From an uncultured Prevotella sp. (GTDB lineage: Bacteria > Bacteroidota > Bacteroidia > Bacteroidales > Bacteroidaceae), in the NCBI GenBank assembly GCA_900317685.1, contig ONHQ01000001.1:62001-126000 (forward strand): a stretch of 64,000 bases of DNA. The letters run 5' to 3'. The position numbers were made by a program, and so were the translations under genes. Below the pieces are notes generated by a model. That model was not told the DNA's origin. It was given only the letters and a program-made list of their open reading frames with translations, and searched no databases. Below are positions 23,352-32,800 of this stretch, piece by piece. The stretch's first letter is position 1. Each line of letters begins with the position of its first letter.

Positions 23352-24294
23352 AATCAGAAGCTTGGAATCTTTTTATGTTATTGGTTTGCAAATCATAGAG
23401 TATAATCTCGTCGTGCGCGTCAGGACGCAGTTCGCTGATCGTCTGATGCGCTTCGAGAATGTGCCGCAGGTCGGTGTCGCGCTTGATGATCTTGTCGCCC
23501 GGCAATATCGGATAGTCGTCGTCGCTGTGGAGGATGCCGACGAAATGGCCGCCACGGAAGAGCACACGCCAGGAGAAGATGGGGTAGGCGGTGGATAAGG
23601 GCAACTGATAAGTGGATAGATAACGCAGATAGGGCTTCACGTCGGCAATGTCGAGGATGGGGTAGCGGTTGTTGATGTCACGCACATCGCCGGTGTTGTA
23701 AGCCATCAGCACGCCACGGTCGGCAGGCGGTACGGGCTGTGTGAGCTGATGAAAGCGGATGGTGGTCGACAGCTGTAGCCGTTGATCGTGTGCCAAGTTG
23801 CGCAGGGTGGAGAGAAAATCGAAGTAGGAGCGTCGTGTGGTGATGGTCCAGTCGCAGTCGATCTGCAGTTCGTTGACAGGTCCGAGCTGTAGCGTGCTTG
23901 TCATCTGTCCGACGCGCCTGAGGATCTTGTTGGCCAAGTCCGTTGCCTCAGTATGGTTTTGTCCGATTGCCTTCATGCAGTCGTTGGTGATGTAGACCAC
24001 CGGTGTCACCGTCACTCCTTTGGGCACGCGCCCCACCACATTGACGCTGGCGTTGGGCATCGGCGTGCCGTTGGTCAGCACTACGTCGAAGTATCGCAGA
24101 TAGATATGGGTGACGTGTTTTTGCCGGATGAATGCTGCCACAGCCGAGTCGTTGGGAGAGAACGTCGTCTGCCAGCAATAGACGGAGCGCCGGGGCTGGG
24201 CCGTGCTCTCCTTTCTCCGGCATCCTGCCAGCATCACGATCAGAAGAGATGCGAGCAGAAGCGCGCTGATGGCAGATGATCTTTTCTCGTTCAT
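23329..24294 (-). CDS. Lipoprotein with TIM-barrel-like sequence, unknown function
   Basis: A 321-residue predicted lipoprotein starting at ATG 24294 (MNEKRSSAISALLLASLLIVMLAGCRRK, lipobox LAGC). A start at 24327 would precede the promoter element and is rejected. The mature region has alternating beta strands and helices (THIYLRYFDVVL, VTVTPVVYITNDC, ELQIDCDWT, LQLSTTIRFHQL, GVLMAYNTGDV), reminiscent of uncharacterised glycosidase-like TIM barrels. The acidic residues in QIDCDWT would be candidate active-site positions. That is inference only. It overlaps the following gene by 23 bases and has a TATCTTTG promoter element at 24321-24314. Confidence 0.7.
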   Translation of the reverse strand: MNEKRSSAISALLLASLLIVMLAGCRRKESTAQPRRSVYCWQTTFSPNDSAVAAFIRQKHVTHIYLRYFDVVLTNGTPMPNASVNVVGRVPKGVTVTPVVYITNDCMKAIGQNHTEATDLANKILRRVGQMTSTLQLGPVNELQIDCDWTITTRRSYFDFLSTLRNLAHDQRLQLSTTIRFHQLTQPVPPADRGVLMAYNTGDVRDINNRYPILDIADVKPYLRYLSTYQLPLSTAYPIFSWRVLFRGGHFVGILHSDDDYPILPGDKIIKRDTDLRHILEAHQTISELRPDAHDEIILYDLQTNNIKRFQASDYEKIYHR

Positions 24295-24313
24295 ATCCTT
24301 AAACTTTGTGGCG

Positions 24314-24321
24314 CAAAGATA
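24314..24321 (-). promoter_or_regulatory. Putative -7 element for the lipoprotein/solenoid pair
   Basis: Minus-strand TATCTTTG 20 bases before the ATG at 24294. Confidence 0.55.
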
Positions 24322-24356
24322 TAACAAAGAAATGATTCCGCAAAGAATTGCTGAGT

Positions 24357-25787
24357 TTATTTTGTCATGTTGCTTACGTTGCGGTAAATCTTAAAGCCGA
24401 GGGCCGCTATCGTCATGCTCATCAGCGGGCATAGATAGCAGAAAACGGTGTAGGGCAGATAGGTCAGCGTCGGCACGTTGAGCACCGAAGACTGTGTCAT
24501 GCCGCAAGTGCTCCATGGAACGAGTACTGATGTCACCGTACTGGAGTCCTCGATGCTACGGCTGAGCAGGCGTGGCTCGAAGCCTTCTCTTTCATAGATG
24601 CTCTTGTACATACTGGCACTGAGCATGATAGAAAGATACTGGTCGGCGACGGTGGTGTTGAAGAAGATACCCGAGATGACGGTGGAGGCGACCAGCCCGA
24701 AACGCGTGCGCGTCAGCGGCAGGAGCAGATGCATGATGTTGGCAAGCATACCACTGGCCTTCAAGACACCGCCAAAGCAGATGGCACAGAGAATGAGCCA
24801 TACCGTGCCCATCATGCCCTGCATGCCGCGTGTGGCGAGTAGGGCATCGCAAGCCGTGTTGCCTGTGTGTACGGCAGTAGCGCCGAAACCACTGAGCATA
24901 ACGCCTTTGAAGAGTGTCAGTGCGGTGGTGTCGTGGGCACCGATGACCTCAGCGAGAATATGAGGTTGGAAGAAGATGGCAAAGAGTCCGGCCAAAACAG
25001 AGGAGGCGAAGAGCACGATGATCGCGGGAAGCTTGCGGGCGATCATCAGTGCGGTGGCTACGGGTACGATGAGCAGCCATGGCGAGAGATCGTATTTGCC
25101 TTGCAGGGCCAGGGTGAAAGCAGAGGTGTCGATGGCAGAATGACCGGCTACGAAGAGTCCGGCGACGGCATATACGATCAGCGCGATGACGACGGCAGGC
25201 ACAGTGGTAATGGTCATGTAGCGTATATGTGTGAACAGTGGTGTGCCCACCACACTGGATGCCAGCACAGTAGTGTCGGAGAGTGGCGACATCTTATCAC
25301 CGAAATAGGCGCCGGAGAGTATGGCTCCGGCAGTCCAGCCATCGCTGAATCCAAGTGCCTTGCCAATGCCCATGAGAGCAATGCCAATGGTTGCCACGGT
25401 GGTCCAGGAGCTGCCCGTCATCACAGAGACAAAGCCGCTGATGACACAACAGCACAGCAGGAAGACATAGGGATTGATGATCTTCATGCCCCAGTAGATC
25501 AGCGTGGGTACCACACCGCTGACGGTCCATGTGCCGGAGAGCAGGCCGATGAGCAGCAGGATGACGATAGCTGTTCCCACGCTGCCGATGGACTTGTTGA
25601 TCTCTGTCTCCAATGTCTTCCAGGGAATATGGAAGCCTAATACTGCGATCAGGCCGCAGACTCCCGTAGAGAGTATCAGTGCCAGCTGGCTGCCGCCGGA
25701 GAGCGCGTCTGTTCCGTAGACGTGAATGACAATGCCAAGAAACGCCATCAGGAAGACGACGGGGGCAAGAGAGAGTACATACCTCAT
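24357..25787 (-). CDS. nhaC: NhaC-family Na+/H+ antiporter
   Basis: A 476-residue inner-membrane antiporter with about 11-12 hydrophobic helices. Family features include SGTWTVSGVVPTLIYWG, TGSSWTTVATIGIALMGIG and GAYFGDKMSPLSDTTVLAS, the conserved NhaC core with its charged residues inside the membrane. The second half repeats this pattern (TGNTACDALLATRGM, TVADQYLSIMLSASMY, VPWSTCGMTQSSVL). It exchanges sodium (possibly also malate/lactate in some relatives) for protons. It is the last gene of a minus-strand run, 73 bases after the helical gene at 25861, and may be co-transcribed with it. No own promoter was recognised. Confidence 0.9.
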   Translation of the reverse strand: MRYVLSLAPVVFLMAFLGIVIHVYGTDALSGGSQLALILSTGVCGLIAVLGFHIPWKTLETEINKSIGSVGTAIVILLLIGLLSGTWTVSGVVPTLIYWGMKIINPYVFLLCCCVISGFVSVMTGSSWTTVATIGIALMGIGKALGFSDGWTAGAILSGAYFGDKMSPLSDTTVLASSVVGTPLFTHIRYMTITTVPAVVIALIVYAVAGLFVAGHSAIDTSAFTLALQGKYDLSPWLLIVPVATALMIARKLPAIIVLFASSVLAGLFAIFFQPHILAEVIGAHDTTALTLFKGVMLSGFGATAVHTGNTACDALLATRGMQGMMGTVWLILCAICFGGVLKASGMLANIMHLLLPLTRTRFGLVASTVISGIFFNTTVADQYLSIMLSASMYKSIYEREGFEPRLLSRSIEDSSTVTSVLVPWSTCGMTQSSVLNVPTLTYLPYTVFCYLCPLMSMTIAALGFKIYRNVSNMTK

Positions 25788-25860
25788 AAGGTGTAGCGTG
25801 TTTTGTAGTGAACGATGAATAGCATGAGTGCTGTGTGCAGGATCAAGAGTAGGCTTGCCA

Positions 25861-26403
25861 TCAACATTTCTCCATGTGGTAGCCCAAAGACTTCAGTTCC
25901 ATGGCTGCCCCCATCAAGTACATCTCATGGAGCGCGGCAATGAAGACACGGAAAGCGTCCGGCGTGCCGGGCTCCACATGCAGGTGGCTGATCGTGTTGA
26001 AAGTGCGGGCGGCGCACTCGCCGACGGTTTGCTGGAGCTTCTCGCCTTGTTCGGGCGTGAGATGAAGAACCTGCTGGCGGATGTAGTCGTCGAGATGATC
26101 AAAGTCAGTGTTGAGGATCATCATCTTGTAAAGGTCGGGGACATGGCTGTAGCGTTCCCAATCCTCGTCCCAATAGTAGGCGATCGCCATGCCGATATAC
26201 ATCATCCATCCGAGTGCCACGGTGGGGTAGTGGTTCCATTCGCGCAGTGCGTCGGGCAGATAACTCTCGCCCAGGGTAGCCCACAGTGCCTCGATGTCCG
26301 GAGCTTCGGGAAAGTGCTTGTCGATGAGATCGTGGGCCTCCAGATACGAGGCGAGGTCTTTATGAAAGGTATCCTCAAATTCTTTTGTTCTGTTCTCTTC
26401 CAT
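25861..26403 (-). CDS. Hypothetical soluble helical protein
   Basis: A 180-residue protein without signal peptide or membrane segment, predicted almost entirely alpha-helical. It has many aromatic residues (WNHYPTVALGWMMYIGMAIAY, YYWDEDWERYSHVPDLYK) and a Cys at the C-terminus (HMEKC). Homologues of this type are seen in Bacteroidetes as uncharacterised proteins. I do not recognise a named family. It follows bcp by 69 bases across a hairpin and precedes nhaC. Confidence 0.65.
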   Translation of the reverse strand: MEENRTKEFEDTFHKDLASYLEAHDLIDKHFPEAPDIEALWATLGESYLPDALREWNHYPTVALGWMMYIGMAIAYYWDEDWERYSHVPDLYKMMILNTDFDHLDDYIRQQVLHLTPEQGEKLQQTVGECAARTFNTISHLHVEPGTPDAFRVFIAALHEMYLMGAAMELKSLGYHMEKC

Positions 26404-26441
26404 TGTCTTGCAACCTTTCTTTGTTGTATAGAAACAAATAT

Positions 26442-26463
26442 CGGGAGGGTAAGTTCCCTCCCG
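26442..26463 (-). terminator. Hairpin after bcp
   Basis: Perfect 8-bp G/C stem (CGGGAGGG / CCCTCCCG) with a six-base loop, ten bases after the bcp stop codon. Only a weak T-rich stretch follows (ATATTTGTTTC), so termination may be partial. Confidence 0.6.
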
Positions 26464-26472
26464 TTGCTTTGT

Positions 26473-26931
26473 TTAGGCTTCAGAGCCTAAGATCTGTTGT
26501 GCATGTTCCTTCACCTTGATTTGCTTCGGCCGGAAGATCTCGGTGATCACACCGTTCTCGTCGGTCACGAAAGTTGTGCGGAACGTACCCATGGTGGTCT
26601 TTCCGTACATCTTCTTCTCACCGTAGGCACCGAGCGTCTCCACGAGTTTCTTGTCCGTGTCAGCGATGAGGGGGAAGGGCAGGCTATATTTAGCGATGAA
26701 CTTCTTGTGGCTCTCCGCACTCTGAATGCTCACGCCGACGACGGCATAGCCTTTTGCGAGCATCGACTGATAGTTGTCGCGCAGGTTGCAAGCCTCGTTG
26801 GTGCATCCCGGAGTAGCGTCGCGCGGATAGATATAGAGTACGAGCTTTTTGCCTTGGAAGTCGCTCAGCTTCACTTCGTTGCCGTCCTGGTCAAGTCCCA
26901 AGAACTCCGGCAGTTTGTCTCCTATTTCCAT
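26473..26931 (-). CDS. bcp: Thioredoxin-dependent peroxiredoxin (Bcp type)
   Basis: A 152-residue thiol peroxidase that reduces hydrogen peroxide and organic hydroperoxides with electrons from thioredoxin. The active site is YPRDATPGCTNEACNLRD, with the peroxidatic Cys in PGCT and a possible resolving Cys five residues later, as in atypical two-Cys Bcp enzymes. The beginning (MEIGDKLPEFLGLDQDGNEVKLSDFQGK) and ending are standard. trxA, the likely electron donor, is also in this window at 33708. It lies 48 bases after the DUF486-type gene. Confidence 0.95.
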   Translation of the reverse strand: MEIGDKLPEFLGLDQDGNEVKLSDFQGKKLVLYIYPRDATPGCTNEACNLRDNYQSMLAKGYAVVGVSIQSAESHKKFIAKYSLPFPLIADTDKKLVETLGAYGEKKMYGKTTMGTFRTTFVTDENGVITEIFRPKQIKVKEHAQQILGSEA

Positions 26932-26979
26932 AATAATAATGTGTTATTGTGTTATTGTAAACTTCATAACCGAAGTCTG

Positions 26980-27351
26980 TTATTTCATAAACACGAAGTA
27001 CACCGCCGCTATCAGGCAGGCGAAGGCCGCGAGATGGTTCCAGTGAAGGCCCTGTCCCTGAAAGAGTATGTTCGCAATAACGGCAAAGACGATCAGCGAG
27101 ACACACTCCTGAATCACTTTCAACTGTATGAGCGAGAAAGGACCGCCGTCGCCTTGAAAGCCAATGCGGTTGGCGGGTACCTGACAACAATACTCAAAGA
27201 AGGCAATGCACCACGAAAAGACGATGACGCCGATCAGTGGCCAGTGGTTGCTGATGTGTGCCTGTTGCAGTTTCAGATGGCCATACCAGGCAAGCGTCAT
27301 AAAGACATTGCTGCACAACAGCAATGCGATGGTCGATAATCCCCGATACAC
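26980..27351 (-). CDS. DMT-type (DUF486) small membrane protein, GTG start
   Basis: A 123-residue inner-membrane protein with four hydrophobic helices. The sequence (NVFMTLAWYGHLKL, then FEYCCQVPANRIGF) is typical of the DUF486/COG3169 family, a compact relative of drug/metabolite transporters. The transported substrate is unknown. The start codon is GTG at 27351. No suitable ATG lies upstream and later ATGs would remove the first helix. It begins 12 bases after the pssA stop codon, so it belongs to the psd-pssA run. Confidence 0.85.
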   Translation of the reverse strand: MYRGLSTIALLLCSNVFMTLAWYGHLKLQQAHISNHWPLIGVIVFSWCIAFFEYCCQVPANRIGFQGDGGPFSLIQLKVIQECVSLIVFAVIANILFQGQGLHWNHLAAFACLIAAVYFVFMK

Positions 27352-27363
27352 TTTCTTTATCTT

Positions 27364-28080
27364 TTACTTGTTGCTTGTGGCACTCTTTGCGTCGCTGATG
27401 ACAGAAAGAACCACGTACCATGCGATGATAATCGCGAAAGCATATTCCTGGAAGATGATCAGCAGTGGTACACAAGTGATGAGGAATGAGTAGCGGAGCT
27501 CGTTGCCCTTCCATCCCCAGTGCTTGAATTTCAGTGCGAACATCGGTATCTCGGCAATGAGCAGCCAGGAGCTGACGAGCATCAGTGCGATGAGTGCTAC
27601 GGACATATAGGGCGAGAGCGTCTCCCAATGCTTGGCACTGAGGATCAGCGAGCCCCAGAAGAGCGCATTGGCAGGTGTCGGCAGTCCTATGAAGCCCATG
27701 GCCTGACGCTCATCGAGATTGAACTTGGCGAGGCGAAGTGCCGAGAAGGCTGCCATGATATAAGCCACGAAAGCTACATAGTCGCTTACCGGCTGCAGCC
27801 AGGAAGGATAGTCCATCACGAGCAACTGCGAGAACAGCATGGTCGACGGAGCCACACCGAACGTCACATCGTCGGCCAGCGAGTCCAACTCCTTACCGAT
27901 GGGTGAGGGCACATGCAGCAGGCGGGCACTCATGCCGTCGAAGAAATCAAAAACGGCCCCGATGATGATCCACAGCAATGCCAGTTCCGGGTCGTGGAAA
28001 AAGGCAAAGCACGTAGCGATACAACCTGAGATGAGGTTGCAGCAGGTCAGCGTGTTGGGGATATGTTTCTTGATATTCAT
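27364..28080 (-). CDS. pssA: CDP-diacylglycerol-serine O-phosphatidyltransferase
   Basis: A 238-residue inner-membrane enzyme that makes phosphatidylserine from CDP-diacylglycerol and serine, the step before Psd. The CDP-alcohol phosphotransferase motif is complete: DGMSARLLHVPSPIGKELD followed by SLAD, with the four catalytic Asp and the Gly in the expected pattern. Eight or so hydrophobic helices are visible. It sits 134 bases downstream of psd, separated by an AT-rich repeat, and leads into the DUF486-type gene. Confidence 0.94.
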   Translation of the reverse strand: MNIKKHIPNTLTCCNLISGCIATCFAFFHDPELALLWIIIGAVFDFFDGMSARLLHVPSPIGKELDSLADDVTFGVAPSTMLFSQLLVMDYPSWLQPVSDYVAFVAYIMAAFSALRLAKFNLDERQAMGFIGLPTPANALFWGSLILSAKHWETLSPYMSVALIALMLVSSWLLIAEIPMFALKFKHWGWKGNELRYSFLITCVPLLIIFQEYAFAIIIAWYVVLSVISDAKSATSNK

Positions 28081-28171
28081 AGTGAATACAATATCTGTTT
28101 ATTAGTGCGAGATACTCCTTATTATATATACTGTACATTTAGTGCACAATATAATTATTATTTATGCGCTG

Positions 28172-28214
28172 TACATTATACATTATAATTTATACACTAT
28201 ACATTATACATTAT
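28172..28214 (-). repeat. AT-rich dispersed repeat after psd
   Basis: Directly after the psd stop codon the minus strand reads TAATGTATAATGTATAGTGT and continues ATAAAT. The same sequence occurs after the dnaE stop codon at 32801-32840 on the plus strand. Within this copy the TAATGTATAATGTA unit is duplicated. Confidence 0.75.
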
Positions 28215-28907
28215 TTAGGGCAACTTTGCGAGGATCGTCTGATCGCCCGTAGTTGCTTGTCCCATCTTTACCATCACCTTACTGCCGAGGGGCAGGAAGA
28301 CATCCACACGTGAGCCGAGTTTGATGAATCCTAAGTGCTCGTCGATATAGCAGTCCTCACCTTCCTTCGCGTAGGTGACGATACGGCGTGCCACAGCGCC
28401 TGCGATCTGTCGGCACAGCACGTCAACACCATGCTCCGTGGTGATCATCGTGTCAGCGCGCTCGTTCTCTTCGCTGGCCTTTGGCAGCCAAGCCTTGTGG
28501 TAGTTGCCGTTCTGATGCTTGACAAACTTCACCTTTCCGTCGACTGGGAACCAGTTGGCGTGGACGTTGAAGAGGCTCATGAAGATACTGATCATCAAGC
28601 GCTTGTCGTGGAAATACTCGTTTTCTTCCACTTCTTCTATCACCACGATCTTACCGTCAGCGGGTGCCACGACGATTTTGTCGGTGTCTTCCACGTTGAG
28701 GTATCTGATCGGACACTGGTAGAAATTGAAGACAATGCCGTAGACAACGCCAAAGACGACGATGAACAGCCAAAACGGCCACTTCGTGTCAAAGCCGTAC
28801 CACAATGCGGCACCGGCGGCAATGATGAAGATGAGTCCGTAGAGCAGTGTGTCATTGCCCTCACGGTGTATACGTATTTTCTTTAGTTTCTGTATCTTCT
28901 TTCCCAT
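28215..28907 (-). CDS. psd: Phosphatidylserine decarboxylase
   Basis: A 230-residue pyruvoyl enzyme that converts phosphatidylserine to phosphatidylethanolamine. Two N-terminal hydrophobic segments (residues 19-35 and 45-62) anchor it in the membrane. The self-cleavage site LGS is in [14 protein letters not shown] near residue 200, giving a short alpha chain that begins with the pyruvoyl group. The length fits the short Psd group found in Bacteroidetes. It is the first gene of a minus-strand run and has a consensus promoter at 28981-28950. Confidence 0.93.
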   Translation of the reverse strand: MGKKIQKLKKIRIHREGNDTLLYGLIFIIAAGAALWYGFDTKWPFWLFIVVFGVVYGIVFNFYQCPIRYLNVEDTDKIVVAPADGKIVVIEEVEENEYFHDKRLMISIFMSLFNVHANWFPVDGKVKFVKHQNGNYHKAWLPKASEENERADTMITTEHGVDVLCRQIAGAVARRIVTYAKEGEDCYIDEHLGFIKLGSRVDVFLPLGSKVMVKMGQATTGDQTILAKLP

Positions 28908-28949
28908 GGTTGCTCTAAGAGAGTTTCAATTTTCCTTTTCACTTGCTTG

Positions 28950-28981
28950 CAAAGTTAATTATTTTTTATCACTCCTACAAA
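28950..28981 (-). promoter_or_regulatory. Promoter of psd
   Basis: Minus strand: TTTG at 28981-28978, 20-base spacer, TAACTTTG at 28957-28950. Confidence 0.8.
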
Positions 28982-28997
28982 TTTTTTATTCGCTACT

Positions 28998-29029
28998 TTT
29001 GGTTGTCTCGCTTTTTAGACGTAACTTTA
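28998..29029 (+). promoter_or_regulatory. Promoter of dnaE
   Basis: TTTG at 28998-29001, 20-base spacer, TAACTTTA at 29022-29029. It is close to the psd promoter on the other strand, so the two genes are divergently transcribed from a compact region. Confidence 0.65.
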
Positions 29030-29079
29030 CACTCGGTTTTATGCTCATGATACGCTTTTAAAGTTTAAAAGAAGAATTG

Positions 29080-32000
29080 ATGGAAGATTTCGTTCATTTG
29101 CACGTACATACTCATTATTCCATTCTTGACGGTCAGTCCAAGGTGCCCCACCTGGTCGACAAAGCCATCAAGGACGGCATGAAGGGCATGGCCATTACCG
29201 ACCACGGCGTGATGTATGGCATCAAGGAGTTCTCGGACTATTGTGCCGGTGTCAACAAGCAGCGCAAGGCCGACGGACTGGAGCCGTTCAAGCCTATCTT
29301 TGGCTGTGAGATGTATGTAGCGCACCATCACAAGGAGGACAAGAACAAGGAAGCCGGTGACAAATCGGGCTATCACCTCATTGTCTTGGCTAAGAACTAC
29401 CACGGATATAAGAATCTCATCAAGCTCGTCAGCCGTGCCTGGACCGACGGATACTATTACCGGCCGCGTACCGACCGCTACGACTTGGAGAAATACCACG
29501 AGGATCTGATCGTCTGCTCGGCGTGTATTGCCGGCGAGGTGCCTGCCAAGATACTCAAGGGCGACATCGAGGGCGCCAAGGAAGCTGCCCGCTGGTACCA
29601 CCGGGTCTTTGGTGACGACTACTATCTCGAGTTGCAGCGCCATGAGGTCAAAGACCCTAACATCCGTGCCAACCGCGATACCTTCCCCTTGCAGCAGCGT
29701 GCCAATGCCGTGCTGATGAAGATCGCCAAGGAAGAAGGCATCAAGCTCGTATGCACCAACGACTGTCACTTCGAGGACAAAGACACCGCTGAGGCCCACG
29801 ACCACCTGCTCTGTCTGGCCACCGGAAAGGATCTTGATGATCCCACCCGTATGCTCTATACCAAGCAGGAGTGGTTCAAGACACAGCAGGAGATGAACGA
29901 CATCTTCAGCGATGTGCCCGAGGCGTTGCGCAACACGCAGGAGATTCTCAATAAGGTAGAGATCTACAGTATCGATCATGGACCCATCATGCCGTTCTTC
30001 CCCATCCCTGAGAGCTTTGGTACGGAAGAGGAATGGCGCAAGAAATTCACCGAGGAGCAACTTTTCAAAGAGTTCACTACCGATGAGCACGGCGAGAATC
30101 CTCTGCCTCCCGACAAGGCGCAGGCCGTCATCGACCGACTCGGCGGCTACGACAAGATCTACCGCATCAAGTTCGAGGCCGACTATCTGGCCAAGCTCGC
30201 CTACGACGGAGCGAAGAAACGCTACGGCGATCCGTTGCCCGACAACGTCAAGGAGCATATCAACTTCGAGTTGCATGTGATGAAGACGATGGGTTTCCCA
30301 GGCTACTTCCTCATCGTGCAGGACTTCATCAATGCCGCCCGCAACGACCTCGGCGTGTGGGTGGGACCGGGACGTGGCTCTGCCGCCGGTTCTGTTGTCG
30401 CCTATTGTCTGGGTATCACCAAGATAGACCCGCTGAAATACGACTTGCTGTTTGAGCGTTTCCTCAACCCCGATCGTGTCAACCTACCGGATATTGATAC
30501 CGACTTCGACGACGACGGGCGTGGCAAGGTGCTCCGTTGGGTCATGGACAAATACGGGCACGAGAACTGTGCCCACATCATCACCTATGGCAGTATGGCC
30601 ACGAAGAACTCACTCGCCGACGTGGCGCGTGTGGAGAAACTGCCGTTGGAGAAGGCCAACGCATTGAAGAAAGCCATCCCCGACAGACTGCCTGACGGCA
30701 TGAAGATGAACCTGGAGAATGCCATCAAATGCACGCCGGAGCTGCGCGAGGCAATGGCGTCGCCTGATCCCCGTGAGCGCAACACCATCAAATATGCCCG
30801 GCAGCTCGAGGGCACCATCCGGGGTACCGGCCTTCACGCCTGCGGTTTCATCATCTGCCGGGATCCGATCAGCGACTGGGTTCCCGTGTCCACAGCCGAC
30901 GACCCTGATTTCCCGGGACTGAAATGTGCCGTCACACAATACGACGGACACGTCATCGAGTCCACCGGACTCATCAAGATGGACTTCCTCGGACTCAAGA
31001 CGCTCTCTGAGCTCAAGGAAGCCTGCAAGGTCATCAAGCAGACAACTGGCGACGTCATCGACCTCGACAACATCCCCATCGACGATGATCTTACCTATAA
31101 ACTCTATCAGCAGGGCCGCACGATCGGTACCTTCCAGTTTGAGTCGCCCGGTATGCAGAAATACCTGCGCGAGCTGAAGCCGACCGTCTTTGAGGACTTG
31201 ATCGCTATGAACGCCCTCTATCGTCCGGGACCTATGGACTATATCCCCTCGTTCATTGCCCGTAAGAACGGTCAGGAACCGATCACCTACGACATTCCTT
31301 GCATGGAGAAATACCTCAAGGACACCTATGGCATCACCGTCTATCAGGAGCAGGTGATGTTGCTCTCGCGTCAGCTGGCCAACTTCACACGTGGCCAGAG
31401 CGATGCCCTGCGTAAGGCCATGGGTAAGAAAAAGAAGAAGATCGTAGACCAGATGAAGCCGCTCTTCCTCGAAGGAGGCAAGAAAAACGGCCACGACCCG
31501 AAGGTGCTGGAGAAGATATGGTCCGACTGGGAGAAGTTTGCCTCCTATGCCTTCAACAAATCTCACGCTACCTGCTACTCGTGGGTGGCCTACCAGACGG
31601 CTTATCTCAAAGCTCACTACCCGGCTGAGTACATGGCTGCCCTGATGACACGCCGCCACAGCGACATCGGCGAGATCACCAAGCTCATGGAGGAGTGCAA
31701 GTCGATGAACATCCCGACGCTGGGGCCTGACGTCAACGAGAGCTACGTGCAGTTTGGTGTGAACAAGAATGGTGAGATCCGCTTTGGTCTTTCTGCCATC
31801 AAGGGCATGGGTGCCGCTGCCGCGGCTGCCATTGTCAAGGAGCGTGAAGCCAACGGACCTTATAAGGATATCTACGACTTTGCCGAGCGTGTCAGCCTGA
31901 AGGATGTCAACCGCAAGGCTTTTGAGAGTCTGGCACTGAGTGGCGGTTTCGACTGTTTTGGCAATATGCGCGAACAGTATCTCGCGCCCAACGCCAAAGG

Positions 32001-32799
32001 CGAGGTATTCCTCGACCTTATCGTGCGCTTCGGTCAGCAATACCAGGAGGACAAGAGTCAGGCTGCCAACTCGCTTTTCGGGGCCATGGCCGGCGATATT
32101 GCCGTGGCCACGCCGCCGTTGCCCAAGGCAGAGCCGTGGAGCTCTATCGAGCGCTTGGGTAAGGAGAAGGAGCTCGTCGGCATCTATCTTAGTGCTCATC
32201 CGCTCGACGAGTATGCCATCGTGCTGCGCCATCTGTGCAACACCAGTTGTGCGGAAGTCGGCGACCGCGAAAACCGTGAGGAACTCTCGCAGCGTGGGGA
32301 GCTGACCTTCGGCGGTATGGTCACCAAGGTCACCACGCGCTACAACAAGCGGGGCGAGCCTTTTGGCATTGTCACCATTGAGGATTTCGAGGGGCCGGGC
32401 GAGCTGGCACTCTTCGGCGACGACTGGGCACGCTGGCAAGGATGGTTCAAGGAGGGCTCACCGGTGTATGTCATTGCCAAGTGCTTCAAACGCTTCCCGA
32501 CGAGCCAATACTATAGCTTCAATGTGGTGAGCGTGGAGTTCCTTGCGAAAGTCAAGGACACGCGCATCAACCAACTGACGATCTCGGTCAAGAGCAAGAC
32601 GCTCGACGAGTCTACAGTCAGCGATCTGCTCTCGCTGATCGACGAGAAGCCGGGCAAGACAGAGCTCTACTTCAATGTCGATGATGAGGAGACGGGAACC
32701 AAACTGCTCCTCCGTGCCACCACCAAACGCGTGGAAGTGGGCAAGCAACTCGTGGAGTACGTCGACGGACGGCAGGACATGACGTTGGTACTCAACTGA
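29080..32799 (+). CDS. dnaE: DNA polymerase III alpha subunit
   Basis: Main replicative polymerase, 1239 residues from ATG 29080 (MEDFVHLHVHTHYS). A TTG three bases upstream is in frame but less likely. Domains in order are: PHP domain with HVHTHYSILDG and later metal-ligand motifs (residues 1-280), polymerase core with GPGRGSAAGSVVAYCLGIT and the catalytic PDIDTDFDDDGR near residue 470, then HhH, an OB-type region (about 1020-1100), and a C-terminal tail. The length and order are those of the DnaE1 type. It is transcribed with the divergent psd promoter behind it and followed by tsaE. Confidence 0.96.
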   Translation: MEDFVHLHVHTHYSILDGQSKVPHLVDKAIKDGMKGMAITDHGVMYGIKEFSDYCAGVNKQRKADGLEPFKPIFGCEMYVAHHHKEDKNKEAGDKSGYHLIVLAKNYHGYKNLIKLVSRAWTDGYYYRPRTDRYDLEKYHEDLIVCSACIAGEVPAKILKGDIEGAKEAARWYHRVFGDDYYLELQRHEVKDPNIRANRDTFPLQQRANAVLMKIAKEEGIKLVCTNDCHFEDKDTAEAHDHLLCLATGKDLDDPTRMLYTKQEWFKTQQEMNDIFSDVPEALRNTQEILNKVEIYSIDHGPIMPFFPIPESFGTEEEWRKKFTEEQLFKEFTTDEHGENPLPPDKAQAVIDRLGGYDKIYRIKFEADYLAKLAYDGAKKRYGDPLPDNVKEHINFELHVMKTMGFPGYFLIVQDFINAARNDLGVWVGPGRGSAAGSVVAYCLGITKIDPLKYDLLFERFLNPDRVNLPDIDTDFDDDGRGKVLRWVMDKYGHENCAHIITYGSMATKNSLADVARVEKLPLEKANALKKAIPDRLPDGMKMNLENAIKCTPELREAMASPDPRERNTIKYARQLEGTIRGTGLHACGFIICRDPISDWVPVSTADDPDFPGLKCAVTQYDGHVIESTGLIKMDFLGLKTLSELKEACKVIKQTTGDVIDLDNIPIDDDLTYKLYQQGRTIGTFQFESPGMQKYLRELKPTVFEDLIAMNALYRPGPMDYIPSFIARKNGQEPITYDIPCMEKYLKDTYGITVYQEQVMLLSRQLANFTRGQSDALRKAMGKKKKKIVDQMKPLFLEGGKKNGHDPKVLEKIWSDWEKFASYAFNKSHATCYSWVAYQTAYLKAHYPAEYMAALMTRRHSDIGEITKLMEECKSMNIPTLGPDVNESYVQFGVNKNGEIRFGLSAIKGMGAAAAAAIVKEREANGPYKDIYDFAERVSLKDVNRKAFESLALSGGFDCFGNMREQYLAPNAKGEVFLDLIVRFGQQYQEDKSQAANSLFGAMAGDIAVATPPLPKAEPWSSIERLGKEKELVGIYLSAHPLDEYAIVLRHLCNTSCAEVGDRENREELSQRGELTFGGMVTKVTTRYNKRGEPFGIVTIEDFEGPGELALFGDDWARWQGWFKEGSPVYVIAKCFKRFPTSQYYSFNVVSVEFLAKVKDTRINQLTISVKSKTLDESTVSDLLSLIDEKPGKTELYFNVDDEETGTKLLLRATTKRVEVGKQLVEYVDGRQDMTLVLN

Positions 32800-32800
32800 G

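Noticed and set aside
30610-32439. 609-codon minus-strand ORF opposite dnaE
   Set aside because: Antisense shadow of a clearly conserved gene, produced by codon bias in GC-rich DNA.
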